The notes below the pieces were generated by a model. That model worked only from the letters and a program-made list of their open reading frames with translations. It was not told the DNA's origin and ran no database searches. The position numbers and the translations under genes are program-made. 64,000 bases of DNA from an uncultured bacterium (GTDB taxonomy: Bacteria > Bacillota > Clostridia > Oscillospirales > Oscillospiraceae). Each line of letters starts with the position of its first letter. Positions within the stretch are counted from its first letter, which is position 1. Below, in pieces: positions 8,989 through 17,376 of this stretch. The stretch lies in assembly GCA_949840775.1 (NCBI GenBank), contig CATKXO010000005.1, forward strand, positions 29,811-93,810, read 5' to 3'.

Positions 8989-10959
8989 ATGGAAAAGAAA
9001 CGTTTTTATATCACCACCCCCATCTACTACCCCAGCGACAAGCTGCACATCGGCCACACCTACTGCACCGTCGCCACCGACGCCATGGCCCGCTACAAGC
9101 GGCTGGCCGGGTATGATGTGATGTTCCTCACCGGCACCGACGAACACGGCCAGAAGATTGAGGACAAGGCCCGGGAGGCGGGAATTTCCCCCCAGCAGTT
9201 CGTGGACAACATCGTCCGGGGGGACCGGGGCATCCTGGACCTGTGGAAGCTGATGAACATCAGCAATGACCGCTTCATCCGCACCACCGACGATTACCAC
9301 GTCTCCGCCATCCAGAAGATTTTCAAAAAGCTCCACGACAACGGAGACATCTACAAGGGCACCTACAAGGGCAAGTACTGCAAGCCCTGTGAGTCCTTCT
9401 GGACGGAGAGCCAGCTGGTGGACGGCAAGTGCCCCGACTGCGGCCGGGAGGTCCAGGACGCGGAGGAGGAGGCCTATTTCTTCCGTCTGTCCAAGTACGC
9501 GGACAGAATCCAGCACCTGCTGGAGGACACCGACTTTCTGGAGCCCCGCTCCCGGGTGAACGAGATGGTGAACAACTTCATCAAGCCCGGCCTGGAGGAC
9601 CTGTGCGTCAGCCGCACCTCCTTTACCTGGGGCATCCCCGTGGACTTCGATCCGGGCCACGTGGTCTATGTGTGGGTGGACGCCCTGTTCAACTACACCA
9701 CCGCCCTGGGCTTCCTCAACGAAAAATATGACGACTACGAAAAATTCTGGCCTGCCGATGTCCACTTTGTGGGCAAGGAGATTGTCCGCTTCCACTCCAT
9801 CATCTGGCCGGCCATGCTGATGAGCATGGAAATGCCCCTGCCGAAGAAGGTCTTCGGCCACGGCTGGCTGCTGCTGGACGGAGGCAAGATGTCCAAGTCC
9901 AAGGGCAATGTGGTGGACCCCTATATCCTGGCCGAGATGTTCGGGGTGGACGCCCTGCGCTTCTTCCTGCTGCGCACCTTCCCCTTCGGCTCCGACGGCA
10001 GCTTCTCCAACGAGGCCCTGATCCAGACCATCAACGTGGACCTGGCCAACGACCTGGGCAACCTGCTCAGCCGCACCGTGTCCATGGTGGGCAAGTATTT
10101 CGGCGGGCAGCTGCCTGAGCATCAGGCGGAGGACCCGGAGCGGGACGGCGAGCTGGTGGCTTTGGCCTCCTCTCTCCGTGACCGGTATGAGGAGCAGATG
10201 GAGAGGTTTGCTTTCCAGAACGCCTTGGCGGAGATTTTCAAGGTCATCGGCCGGGCCAACAAATATATCGACGAAAACGCCCCCTGGGTGCTGGCCAAGG
10301 ACATGGAGGCCAACGGCCCCCGGCTGGCCCGGGTGATGTACAATCTGCTGGAGGCCCTGCGCATCAGCGCCATCCTGCTCACCCCCTTCATCCCCGCCTC
10401 CGCCAACCAGGTGCTGCGGCAGACCGGCGCGGACGGCTCCTGCTCCACCTGGGACAGCGCCGCCGCCTGGGGAACCCTGCCCAAAACTGTCACCGTTCAG
10501 CGGGGGGCAAACCTGTTCCCCCGCATCGACGCGGAGAAGGCCCTCAAGGAGCTGGAGGAGGCCAGCCAGGCCGCCAAAAAGGCCGCCCTCCCCGACCTGG
10601 AGACTGAGCCCCAGCTCACGGAAAAGGTGGACTTCGACACCTTCTGCAAGTCCGACTTCCGGGCCGTGAAGGTGAAGGACTGCCAGCCCGTCAAGAAGAG
10701 CGAAAAGCTGCTGAAGTTCACCCTGGACGACGGCACCGGCACCGACCGGCAGATTCTCTCCGGCATCGCCAAATGGTACAAGCCGGAGGACCTCATCGGC
10801 AAGACCCTCATGGCCATCGTCAACCTGCCCCCCCGGAAGATGATGGGCCAGGAGTCCAACGGCATGCTCATCTCCGCCGTTCACACCGAGAAGGGGGAAG
10901 AATGTCTGAATCTGCTGATTCTGGACGACAAAATCCCCGCCGGGGCCAAAATGTGTTAA
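8989..10959 (+). CDS. metG: Methionyl-tRNA synthetase
   Basis: Charges tRNA-Met for initiation and elongation. The 656-residue class I enzyme has the HIGH motif in YPSDKLHIGHTYCT (residues about 10-23), a single zinc knuckle (CKPC ... CPDC, about 127-147) and the KMSKS loop GGKMSKSKGNVVDP (about 296-309). The anticodon-binding helical domain follows. After a lysine-rich linker comes a C-terminal EMAP/Trbp111-like tRNA-binding domain (about 545-656, KVDFDTFCKSDFRAVKVKD). Translation starts after AAAGGGAGCCCGTTACT. It is monocistronic, bounded by a terminator and repeat upstream and a terminator downstream. No T-box leader is visible. Confidence 0.97.
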   Translation: MEKKRFYITTPIYYPSDKLHIGHTYCTVATDAMARYKRLAGYDVMFLTGTDEHGQKIEDKAREAGISPQQFVDNIVRGDRGILDLWKLMNISNDRFIRTTDDYHVSAIQKIFKKLHDNGDIYKGTYKGKYCKPCESFWTESQLVDGKCPDCGREVQDAEEEAYFFRLSKYADRIQHLLEDTDFLEPRSRVNEMVNNFIKPGLEDLCVSRTSFTWGIPVDFDPGHVVYVWVDALFNYTTALGFLNEKYDDYEKFWPADVHFVGKEIVRFHSIIWPAMLMSMEMPLPKKVFGHGWLLLDGGKMSKSKGNVVDPYILAEMFGVDALRFFLLRTFPFGSDGSFSNEALIQTINVDLANDLGNLLSRTVSMVGKYFGGQLPEHQAEDPERDGELVALASSLRDRYEEQMERFAFQNALAEIFKVIGRANKYIDENAPWVLAKDMEANGPRLARVMYNLLEALRISAILLTPFIPASANQVLRQTGADGSCSTWDSAAAWGTLPKTVTVQRGANLFPRIDAEKALKELEEASQAAKKAALPDLETEPQLTEKVDFDTFCKSDFRAVKVKDCQPVKKSEKLLKFTLDDGTGTDRQILSGIAKWYKPEDLIGKTLMAIVNLPPRKMMGQESNGMLISAVHTEKGEECLNLLILDDKIPAGAKMC

Positions 10960-10973
10960 AATTTTATTAAAAT

Positions 10974-11009
10974 GTGCTGTCTCTCTTGGAGGGACAGCAC
11001 ACTTTTTTT
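10974..11009 (+). terminator. metG terminator
   Basis: A 12-bp stem (10974-10985 with 10989-11000, TTG loop) followed by ACTTTTTTT. Confidence 0.9.
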
Positions 11010-11121
11010 GCCGGGGCGCTTACATTTTTATGAAAATCTCCCCTATTCAATCCGGGGTTTTTCCTGTAATATGGGGATGTACGCATGGAATGAACAAGGA
11101 TACCCGAAGGAGGTAATCACG

Positions 11122-12552
11122 ATGAGAAAAACAAAAATTATCTGCACGCTGGGGCCCGCAGTGGACAGTGAGGACATGATCCGCACCCTCATCCGCACCG
11201 GCATGGACGCGGCCCGGTTCAACTTTTCCCACGGCAGCCACCCGGAGCATCTGGAGCGGCTGAACATGCTGAAGAATGTCCGGGACGCCATGGGCCGGCC
11301 GGTGGCCACCATCCTGGACACCAAGGGCCCTGAGATTCGCATCAAGTCCTTTGAGACGAAATCCATCACCCTGGAGCCCGGCGACCCCTTCACCCTCACC
11401 ACCGAGGACGTGGTGGGCAACCAGGGCTGGGTGTCCGTCACCTACCCCAGGCTCCATGAGGAGCTCACCCCCGGCCAGCAGATTCTGATTGACGACGGTC
11501 TGGTAGCCATCCGGGTGGACCGCATTGAGGGAACGAACATTGTCTGCGTTGTGGAAAACGGCGGCACCCTGTCGGCCAACAAATCCCTCAACATCCCCGG
11601 CGTCCACATTCAGCTGCCCGCCCTCACCGAGAAGGACGTGGACGATATCCGCTTCGGCGTGGAGAACGACTTCGACTTCATCGCCGCCTCCTTTGTCCGC
11701 CGGGCGGCGGATGTGGAGGCCGTCCGGGCCGTCCTCCACGAGTGCGGCGGGGACGACGTGAAGATTATCGCCAAGATTGAGAACCAGGAGGGTGTGGACA
11801 ACCTGGACGCCATCCTGGAGGCCGCCGACGGCATTATGGTGGCCCGGGGCGACCTGGGGGTGGAGATTCCCGCCGCCCGGGTGCCCATCCTGCAAAAGCA
11901 GATGATCCGCAAGGGACTCCAGGTGGGCAAGCCGGTGATTACCGCCACTCAGATGCTGGACTCCATGATGCGCAACCCCCGGCCCACCCGGGCGGAGGTG
12001 TCCGACGTGGCCAACGCCGTGTACGACGGCACCGGCAGTGTGATGCTCTCCGGCGAGACCGCCGGGGGCAAGTACCCGGTGGAAGCCCTCCAGGCCATGG
12101 TGACCATCGTCACCGAGACGGAGGGGGCCATCGACTACTGGAAGCAGTTCCAGAAGCAGCGGATTATCCCCACCCCCGACATCAACGACGCCATCACCCA
12201 CACCTGCTGCATGACCGCCAGGGACTTGGACGCCAAGGCCATCCTGGCCGCCACCAACTCCGGACGCTCCGCCCGGATGATCTGCCGGTTCCGCCCCGCC
12301 TGCCCCATCGCCGCCCTCACCATGCACGAGAAGGTCCGCCGCCAGCTGAACATCTCCTGGGGCGTCATCCCCTTCCTCACCGGCGAGGTCACCTCCACCG
12401 ACCGCATCTTCTCCCTGGCCTCTGAGACCGCCATCAAGGAGAAGCTGGTCCGGAACAAGGACGTGGTGGTCATCACCGCCGGCATCCCCCTGGGCAAGAG
12501 CGGCTTTACCAACCTCATCAAGGCGCAGGTCATCGACGAGGACGCCATGTAA
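11122..12552 (+). CDS. pyk: Pyruvate kinase
   Basis: Transfers phosphate from phosphoenolpyruvate to ADP in the last step of glycolysis. The 476-residue protein carries TKIICTLGPAV (substrate strand, about 3-13), ARFNFSHG (about 31-38), the catalytic lysine segment IIAKIENQEGVDN, the metal-binding MVARGDLGVEIP and the allosteric-domain strand SGETAGGKYPVEA. It ends without the extra PEP-utiliser domain that Bacillus-type enzymes carry. I chose the ATG at 11122 because AAGGAGGTAATCACG precedes it; the frame is open further upstream. It is monocistronic with a strong terminator. Confidence 0.97.
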   Translation: MRKTKIICTLGPAVDSEDMIRTLIRTGMDAARFNFSHGSHPEHLERLNMLKNVRDAMGRPVATILDTKGPEIRIKSFETKSITLEPGDPFTLTTEDVVGNQGWVSVTYPRLHEELTPGQQILIDDGLVAIRVDRIEGTNIVCVVENGGTLSANKSLNIPGVHIQLPALTEKDVDDIRFGVENDFDFIAASFVRRAADVEAVRAVLHECGGDDVKIIAKIENQEGVDNLDAILEAADGIMVARGDLGVEIPAARVPILQKQMIRKGLQVGKPVITATQMLDSMMRNPRPTRAEVSDVANAVYDGTGSVMLSGETAGGKYPVEALQAMVTIVTETEGAIDYWKQFQKQRIIPTPDINDAITHTCCMTARDLDAKAILAATNSGRSARMICRFRPACPIAALTMHEKVRRQLNISWGVIPFLTGEVTSTDRIFSLASETAIKEKLVRNKDVVVITAGIPLGKSGFTNLIKAQVIDEDAM

Positions 12553-12573
12553 CTCTATACATAATCCAAGAGC

Positions 12574-12611
12574 AGCCCCGTCTCTCGTTTTGAGGGACGG
12601 GGCTGTTTTTA
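12574..12611. terminator. pyk terminator, shared with the convergent HTH gene
   Basis: Stem AGCCCCGTC/GACGGGGCT (12574-12604, inner loop around GTTTT) followed by TTTTTAT. The stop codon of the minus-strand HTH gene lies in the T-run, so the same hairpin lies just after that gene too. Confidence 0.85.
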
Positions 12612-12818
12612 TTCCTCCACCACGGTGAGGATATCGGTAAGCTGGCAGTCCAGCGCCTGGATGATGCGGCCAAGGTTGTAGCCATCCAGACGGTAGACCT
12701 TATTCTTGTAGTAGCCATCAACGACAGGGTATCCAATTCCCGCACGCTTCGACAGCTCATATCGGCTGATGTTATGGCTATCCAAATATTCTTTCAGACA
12801 GAAACGAACGACTTTCAT
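12609..12818 (-). CDS. Small XRE/Cro-type helix-turn-helix protein
   Basis: A 69-residue protein that is almost entirely a Cro/CI-like DNA-binding domain. LKEYLDSHNISRYELSKRAG contains the first two helices, followed by the recognition segment GYPVVDGYYKNKVYRLDGY and the closing helix IIQALDCQLTDIL. Such proteins regulate small modules or mobile elements. It is transcribed divergently from a 49-residue gene across an AT-rich region holding an inverted repeat and a consensus promoter, so mutual control is plausible. The ribosome binding site GGGAG lies 7 nt before the ATG. Confidence 0.85.
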   Translation of the reverse strand: MKVVRFCLKEYLDSHNISRYELSKRAGIGYPVVDGYYKNKVYRLDGYNLGRIIQALDCQLTDILTVVEE

Positions 12819-12823
12819 AGAAG

Positions 12824-12854
12824 ACTCCCTTCTTATTTATATAATAAAGGGAGT
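12824..12854. promoter_or_regulatory. Inverted repeat between the divergent HTH and 49-aa genes
   Basis: ACTCCCTT (12824-12831) and AAGGGAGT (12847-12854) are exact inverted repeats around an AT-rich centre. The left arm includes the HTH gene's ribosome binding site, so it may be an operator, an RNA stem hiding that site, or both. Confidence 0.45.
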
Positions 12855-12863
12855 ATTTACTTA

Positions 12864-12892
12864 TTGACAATTCTAATACTTCACTATATAAT
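12864..12892 (+). promoter_or_regulatory. Perfect sigma-A promoter of the 49-aa gene
   Basis: TTGACA (12864-12869), 17 bp, TATAAT (12887-12892), about 38 bp upstream of the start codon. Confidence 0.85.
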
Positions 12893-12929
12893 TATACATA
12901 TATTGATATAAGAATATAGGAGGCAGAAA

Positions 12930-13079
12930 ATGACCGATTACAAAAAGCTTTACCATCTTCTGTTCAACGCCATCACAGATTCGCTGGAGGCACTGGGGCA
13001 CTTAGATTTGCCAACCGCTACCCGGTTGCTGGAGGAAGCACAGATCAAGGCCGAAGAGATAATTTTGTCAGAAGAGTAA
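12930..13079 (+). CDS. 49-residue protein of unknown function
   Basis: ATG at 12930 follows TAGGAGGCAGAAA, a near-perfect ribosome binding site, and runs 49 codons to TAA at 13077. The product is one acidic, two-helix polypeptide beginning MTDYKKLYHLLFNAITDSLE and ending in LLEEAQIKAEEIILSEE. A perfect promoter lies upstream and a terminator begins one base after the stop codon, so this is a complete compact gene. Similar short proteins beginning with this KLYxLLFNAITD pattern occur around Firmicutes mobile elements as far as I recall; function is not known. Confidence 0.85.
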   Translation: MTDYKKLYHLLFNAITDSLEALGHLDLPTATRLLEEAQIKAEEIILSEE

Positions 13080-13103
13080 AGAGACGCATCTGCGTCTCTT
13101 TTT
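13080..13103 (+). terminator. Terminator of the 49-aa gene
   Basis: A perfect 9-bp stem AGAGACGCA/TGCGTCTCT (13080-13099) with a 2-nt centre, followed by TTTT. Confidence 0.85.
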
Positions 13104-13122
13104 AAATTCTCAAAATTTCCTC

Positions 13123-13151
13123 TTGACATTTCAGCTTCATTGCGTTACACT
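13123..13151 (+). promoter_or_regulatory. Promoter of the symporter gene
   Basis: TTGACA (13123-13128), 17 bp, TACACT (13146-13151), about 50 bp before the start codon. Confidence 0.75.
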
Positions 13152-13200
13152 TCAACGGTACAAAGCGTCAAAGCAGGCGCAAAGGAGAGGACTGTTCCAT

Positions 13201-14775
13201 ATGGCAATCAAAATTATCATGCTGCTGGTGTTCTTCGGAGTCATGGTAGGCATCGGGCTCTACTGCCGCAAGAACGCCACCGATGTCAACGGCTTTGTGC
13301 TGGGCGGGCGGTCCGTGGGCCCCTGGCTCACCGCCTTCGCCTACGGCACCTCCTATTTTTCCGCCGTGGTCTTTGTGGGCTACGCCGGCCAGTTCGGCTG
13401 GAAGTACGGCATCGCCGCCACCTGGGCGGGCATCGGAAACGCGGTGCTGGGCTCCCTGCTGGCCTGGGTGGTGCTGGGCCGCCGCACCCGCATCATGACC
13501 CAGCACCTGGACTCCGCCACCATGCCGGAGTTCTTCGGCAAGCGGTTTGGCTCCACCTCCCTGAAAATCGCCGCCTCGGTGATTATCTTCATCTTCCTGA
13601 TTCCCTACACCGCCAGCCTGTACAACGGCCTCAGCCGCCTGTTCGGCATGGCCTTTGACATCGACTACTCCGTCTGCGTCATCGTCATGGCCATTCTCAC
13701 CGGCGTGTACGTCATCGCCGGCGGCTATATGGCCACCGCCATCAACGACTTTATCCAGGGCATCATCATGCTCTTCGGCATCTCCGCCGTCATCGTGGCG
13801 GTGCTCAACAGCCAGGGCGGCTTTATGGCGGCCCTCACTGAGCTGGCCAAGGTGCCCAACGAGACCGCCGCCGGTCCTGTGGCCGGGGCCCCCGGCGTCT
13901 TCGCCTCCTTCTTCGGCCCCGACCCGGTAAACCTGCTGGGCGTGGTAATCCTCACCTCCCTGGGCACCTGGGGCCTGCCCCAGATGGTCCAGAAGTTCTA
14001 CGCCATCAAGAGCGAGAAGTCCATCAACACCGGCACCGTAATCTCCACCCTCTTCGCCATGGTGGTGGCCGGGGGCTGCTACTTCCTGGGCGGCTTCGGC
14101 CGGCTGTTCTCCCCCCAGCTGGACCCCACCGGCAGCGGCACCCCCGCGGGGGGCTTCGACGCGGTCATCCCCACCATGCTCTCCAACCTGCCTGAAATCC
14201 TCATTGCCGTGGTGGTCATTCTGGTACTGTCCGCCTCCATGTCCACCCTCAGCTCCCTGGTGCTCACCTCCAGCTCCACCATGACCCTGGACCTGCTCAA
14301 GGGCCACATCATCAAGGAGATGGACGAGAAGAAGCAGGTCTTCATCATGCGGTGCCTCATTGCGGTGTTCATCGCCATCTCCGCAGTGCTGGCCATCATC
14401 CAGTACCGCTCCAGCGTCACCTTCATCGCCCAGCTCATGGGCGTGTCCTGGGGCGCCCTGGCAGGGGCTTTCCTGGCCCCCTTCCTCTACGGCCTGTACT
14501 GGCGGGGCGCCACCAAAATCGCCTGCTGGACCAGCTTCATCTTCTCCACCGTGGTCATGCTGGCCGACATCTCCCCCCTGAAGGCCCACTTCCCCGCCCT
14601 GCTGGTCTCCCCCATCAACTGCGGCGCTTTCTGCATGGTGGCCGGGCTGGTGATTGTGCCGGTGGTGTCCCTCTTCACCGCTAAGCCCGAAAAGTCCCTG
14701 GTGGACGACGCTTTCTCCTGCTACGAGGAGAAGGTCACCGTCCGCAAGAGCCAGGCCCTGGGCGACCCTCAATAA
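13201..14775 (+). CDS. Sodium:solute symporter (SSS family)
   Basis: A 524-residue membrane transporter with about 13 transmembrane helices. Family features include the early GFVLGGRSVGPWLTAFAYG (about 25-43) and GWKYGIAATWAGIGNAVLG (about 61-79). GGYMATAINDFIQGIIMLFG (about 175-194) is the conserved SSS signature region, and AQLMGVSWGALAGAFLAPF lies late. SSS proteins import solutes such as amino acids, sugars or carboxylates with sodium; the substrate cannot be read from sequence. I chose the ATG at 13201, after AAAGGAGAGGACTGTTCCAT, over an upstream in-frame ATG inside the promoter. The last 41 bp overlap the 3' end of the convergent MATE gene. Confidence 0.92.
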   Translation: MAIKIIMLLVFFGVMVGIGLYCRKNATDVNGFVLGGRSVGPWLTAFAYGTSYFSAVVFVGYAGQFGWKYGIAATWAGIGNAVLGSLLAWVVLGRRTRIMTQHLDSATMPEFFGKRFGSTSLKIAASVIIFIFLIPYTASLYNGLSRLFGMAFDIDYSVCVIVMAILTGVYVIAGGYMATAINDFIQGIIMLFGISAVIVAVLNSQGGFMAALTELAKVPNETAAGPVAGAPGVFASFFGPDPVNLLGVVILTSLGTWGLPQMVQKFYAIKSEKSINTGTVISTLFAMVVAGGCYFLGGFGRLFSPQLDPTGSGTPAGGFDAVIPTMLSNLPEILIAVVVILVLSASMSTLSSLVLTSSSTMTLDLLKGHIIKEMDEKKQVFIMRCLIAVFIAISAVLAIIQYRSSVTFIAQLMGVSWGALAGAFLAPFLYGLYWRGATKIACWTSFIFSTVVMLADISPLKAHFPALLVSPINCGAFCMVAGLVIVPVVSLFTAKPEKSLVDDAFSCYEEKVTVRKSQALGDPQ

Positions 14776-16159
14776 AATTCCCCTCTTCCTCTTTTAAATT
14801 GGCGGAGCCTGTGGTATGCTTAGGTGTACTGCGGGCTTCGTCCATGTCCGGGCCAGTGATCCGCCTTTTGATATACGCAAGGGCAGCGGCGGCCACGATG
14901 CACTCCGACACCGGCAGGGCCAGCCACAGCCCGGTCAGGTCCAGCAGCAGGGGCAGCGCCAGAATTGCCGGACCGCTGATCAAAAAACTGCGCAGAAGGG
15001 CGACCAGCATGGACATTTTGCCGTGGAGGATAGATTCCAGGAAATAGGTAGCCAGAACCGTCACCCCCAGCGGGGGGAAGAGCAGAAAGTAGGGTCGGAA
15101 CACACTTGGCACGATGGCCAGCGTCTCCGGGGCGGCGTCCATAAACATCCGGACAAAGGGGACGGGGAACAGCTCCCCCAGGCAGGTAAAGGCCGCCCCC
15201 AGCGCCAGGGAGGTCGTCAGCCCCAGCCTCCAAAAGGTCCGGACCCGGTCCCACTCCTTCGCCCCGCAGTTGGCCGAGACCAGGGGCTGGACGGCCTGGC
15301 CCACCCCGCCGAATACCGCCTGAAACAGGGGGCTGACGGCGGCAATCACCCCGTAGACGGCCAGCTCCGTGGGTCCGCCGCAGCGCATGATCTGGTTGTT
15401 CATCAGAACGGCGATGAATACGGAGCCCAGGTCCAGAATCCCGGAGCCGATGCCGGCGGTCCCCAGCTTTCGGATACCCTTCCCGAAGTGGCGGGGCCGC
15501 ACCAGCCGCAGACCGCACCGTTTTCGGAAGAAGTGTCCGCACATGATGGCGGTCTGCACCACCGAGCCAATCACCGTGGCGACGGCGGCCCCCTCCATGC
15601 CCAGCCCCAGGGCAAAGACCAGCAGCCAGTCCCCCAGTATGTTGACGCATCCGCCCACAATCACGGCCCCCATCGCCAGGTGAGGCGCGCCGTCGTTGCG
15701 GAGGAAGGCCCCCAAAAACGTGGGCAGGATGAAGAAGGGCAGAAAGCGGATGACCCATTGGGCGTACTCCATCACCTTGGGCAGAATCACCTCGTCCGCG
15801 CCAAAAAACCGGAAGACAGGGTCGTGGAACAGAAAAAGCCCCGCCCACAGCAGAGCCGTCACCCCTCCTGCCGCCATCAGCGACAGGGTGTAGCAGGCCC
15901 GGGCCTTCTCCTCCCTGCCCTCCCCTCGGGCGGCGGAGAACAGCACCGAGCCGCCGATGCCGCAGAGGATGCCGAAAAAGGTGAGAAAGCTGTAGAGGGG
16001 GGAGATGACCGCCATGGCGGCGGTGCCCAGCTCCCCCTCCGACTGGCCGACGGCGATGGTGTCCACAAAGCTGTAGACAGACAGGGCCAGGGCGCTTCCG
16101 ATGGACGCAATGAGGTATTTCCGGTAGATTGCTTTAACGTCGGCAGTGATAAAATCCAT
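14735..16159 (-). CDS. MATE-family multidrug/metabolite efflux protein
   Basis: A protein of about 474 residues with twelve transmembrane helices in two MATE repeats. Typical segments are SVYSFVDTIAVGQSEGELGTAA near the N-terminus (about 25-46) and GGCVNILGDWLLVFALGLG (about 190-208). MATE proteins export cationic drugs or metabolites in exchange for sodium or protons. The ATG at 16159 follows CAAGGAGGAGATTAC and gives the usual N-terminus; the open frame continues upstream through a leader hairpin. The final ~40 residues are polar and run into the convergent symporter gene, probably by loss of an earlier stop codon. Confidence 0.9.
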   Translation of the reverse strand: MDFITADVKAIYRKYLIASIGSALALSVYSFVDTIAVGQSEGELGTAAMAVISPLYSFLTFFGILCGIGGSVLFSAARGEGREEKARACYTLSLMAAGGVTALLWAGLFLFHDPVFRFFGADEVILPKVMEYAQWVIRFLPFFILPTFLGAFLRNDGAPHLAMGAVIVGGCVNILGDWLLVFALGLGMEGAAVATVIGSVVQTAIMCGHFFRKRCGLRLVRPRHFGKGIRKLGTAGIGSGILDLGSVFIAVLMNNQIMRCGGPTELAVYGVIAAVSPLFQAVFGGVGQAVQPLVSANCGAKEWDRVRTFWRLGLTTSLALGAAFTCLGELFPVPFVRMFMDAAPETLAIVPSVFRPYFLLFPPLGVTVLATYFLESILHGKMSMLVALLRSFLISGPAILALPLLLDLTGLWLALPVSECIVAAAALAYIKRRITGPDMDEARSTPKHTTGSANLKEEEGNFIEGRPGPGSCGR

Positions 16160-16292
16160 GTAATCTCCTCCTTGAAAAATGGGCAAAAAAATGGCGTCGG
16201 GTACCATGACTTCTCCAGGAATGCCCCTGGAGCTGTCATCATACTCGACGCGTAATCCCGTCAGTGATTCACCGATGAACAAGATTAGTATA
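16160..16292 (-). promoter_or_regulatory. MATE leader with a long terminator-type hairpin
   Basis: Minus strand: TATACT (16292-16287) is a candidate -10 with only a weak -35 (TGGTAT). Downstream, one long stem-loop (16251-16246 with 16199-16194 at the base, CTCCAGG pairs at the top, symmetric small internal loops) is followed by seven U residues (16191-16185) and then the ribosome binding site. It looks like an attenuator; I could not match it to a known riboswitch class. Confidence 0.55.
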
Positions 16293-16392
16293 ACATATCA
16301 GGCCAATCAATACCATTGACCACTTTCCCAAACTTCCCGGCGGCCCGCCTTGTGCACTTTGACCACACTTCTACCCAGAAAGGAACATCCCC

Positions 16393-17238
16393 ATGATCTT
16401 CGACATCCATACCCACACCTTTCCGGACAAAATCGCCGCTCCCACCATTGAAAAGCTCCAGTCCATGTGCCACACCGTAGCCTTCTCCGACGGCACCGAG
16501 GCGGGACTGCGGGCATCGATGGAAAAGGCGGGCATCGGCGGCTGTCTGGTCCTTCCGGTGGCCACCAGCGCCCATCAGGTGGTCCATGTTAACGACGCCT
16601 CTGCCGGTCTGAACGACCGGGCCGGGGAGACCGGCCTGTGGTCCTTCGGCTGTATGCACCCCGACTTCCCGGACTGGAAATCCGAGCTGGCCCGGATCGC
16701 GGAGCTGGGCATGAGGGGGGTCAAGCTCCATCCCATCTACCAGGGCATCGACTTTGACGACCCCCGCTATCTGCGTATCCTGGACCGCTGCGGCGAACTG
16801 GGGCTGATCGTCCTCACCCACGCGGGGCGGGACATCGGCTTCCCCCTCCGGGACCACTGCACCCCGGAGATGACCCTGAACGCCCTGCGTCAGGTGGGGC
16901 CGGTGAAGCTCATTCTGGCCCACATGGGGGGCTGGCGGGAGTGGGACCGGGTGGAGGCCCTGCTGCCGGACACCGGGGTCTATCTGGACACCGCCTTCGC
17001 CCTGGGCCGCATCTCCCCCCTGGGGGACGGCTACTATGGCCCCTCCGACCTGCCCCTGATGGAGGTGGAGCAGTTTGTCCGTATGGTGCGCAAGTTCCCC
17101 GGCCGGGTCCTCTTCGGCACCGACTCCCCCTGGCGGGACCAGAAGGAGGGTGTCGCCCTCATCGAGGAGCTGCCCCTCACCCGGGATGAGAAGGACGGCA
17201 TCCTGGGCGGGTACGCCCGGAAGCTGCTGGGGATTTGA
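16393..17238 (+). CDS. Metal-dependent amidohydrolase-family protein
   Basis: A 281-residue TIM-barrel hydrolase. The N-terminal FDIHTHTFPDK (residues 3-13) has the HxH metal motif. GVKLHPIYQG supplies the strand-4 position, LTHAGRDIG and LAHMGG supply further metal-ligand histidines, and the conserved aspartate is in LFGTDSPWRDQ (about 235-245). The amidohydrolase-2 superfamily includes decarboxylases and deacylases, and the substrate is unknown. It begins after AAAGGAACATCCCC. A second, different member of the superfamily is encoded at 27733-28554. Confidence 0.88.
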   Translation: MIFDIHTHTFPDKIAAPTIEKLQSMCHTVAFSDGTEAGLRASMEKAGIGGCLVLPVATSAHQVVHVNDASAGLNDRAGETGLWSFGCMHPDFPDWKSELARIAELGMRGVKLHPIYQGIDFDDPRYLRILDRCGELGLIVLTHAGRDIGFPLRDHCTPEMTLNALRQVGPVKLILAHMGGWREWDRVEALLPDTGVYLDTAFALGRISPLGDGYYGPSDLPLMEVEQFVRMVRKFPGRVLFGTDSPWRDQKEGVALIEELPLTRDEKDGILGGYARKLLGI

Positions 17239-17278
17239 ACGCAGCTAAACAGGAGACAGCCTCCGCACCGCTCTTCCA

Positions 17279-17356
17279 AGTGGGGCCCGCCGCCCTCGGC
17301 GGGCCATAAAAAAGCTCCAGCAAAATGACCCGCCCATGGGGGTGGGTCCCACATAA
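17279..17356. repeat. Dispersed double-hairpin repeat (copy R2)
   Basis: Hairpin 1 GTGGGGCCCGCC-GCCCTC-GGCGGGCC (17280-17306), a short AT-rich linker, and hairpin 2 GACCCGCCC-ATG-GGGGTGGGTCCCAC (17327-17352). It lies between the amidohydrolase and proX. Confidence 0.8.
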
Positions 17357-17376
17357 GTATAGAAAGGGAAACCGCC

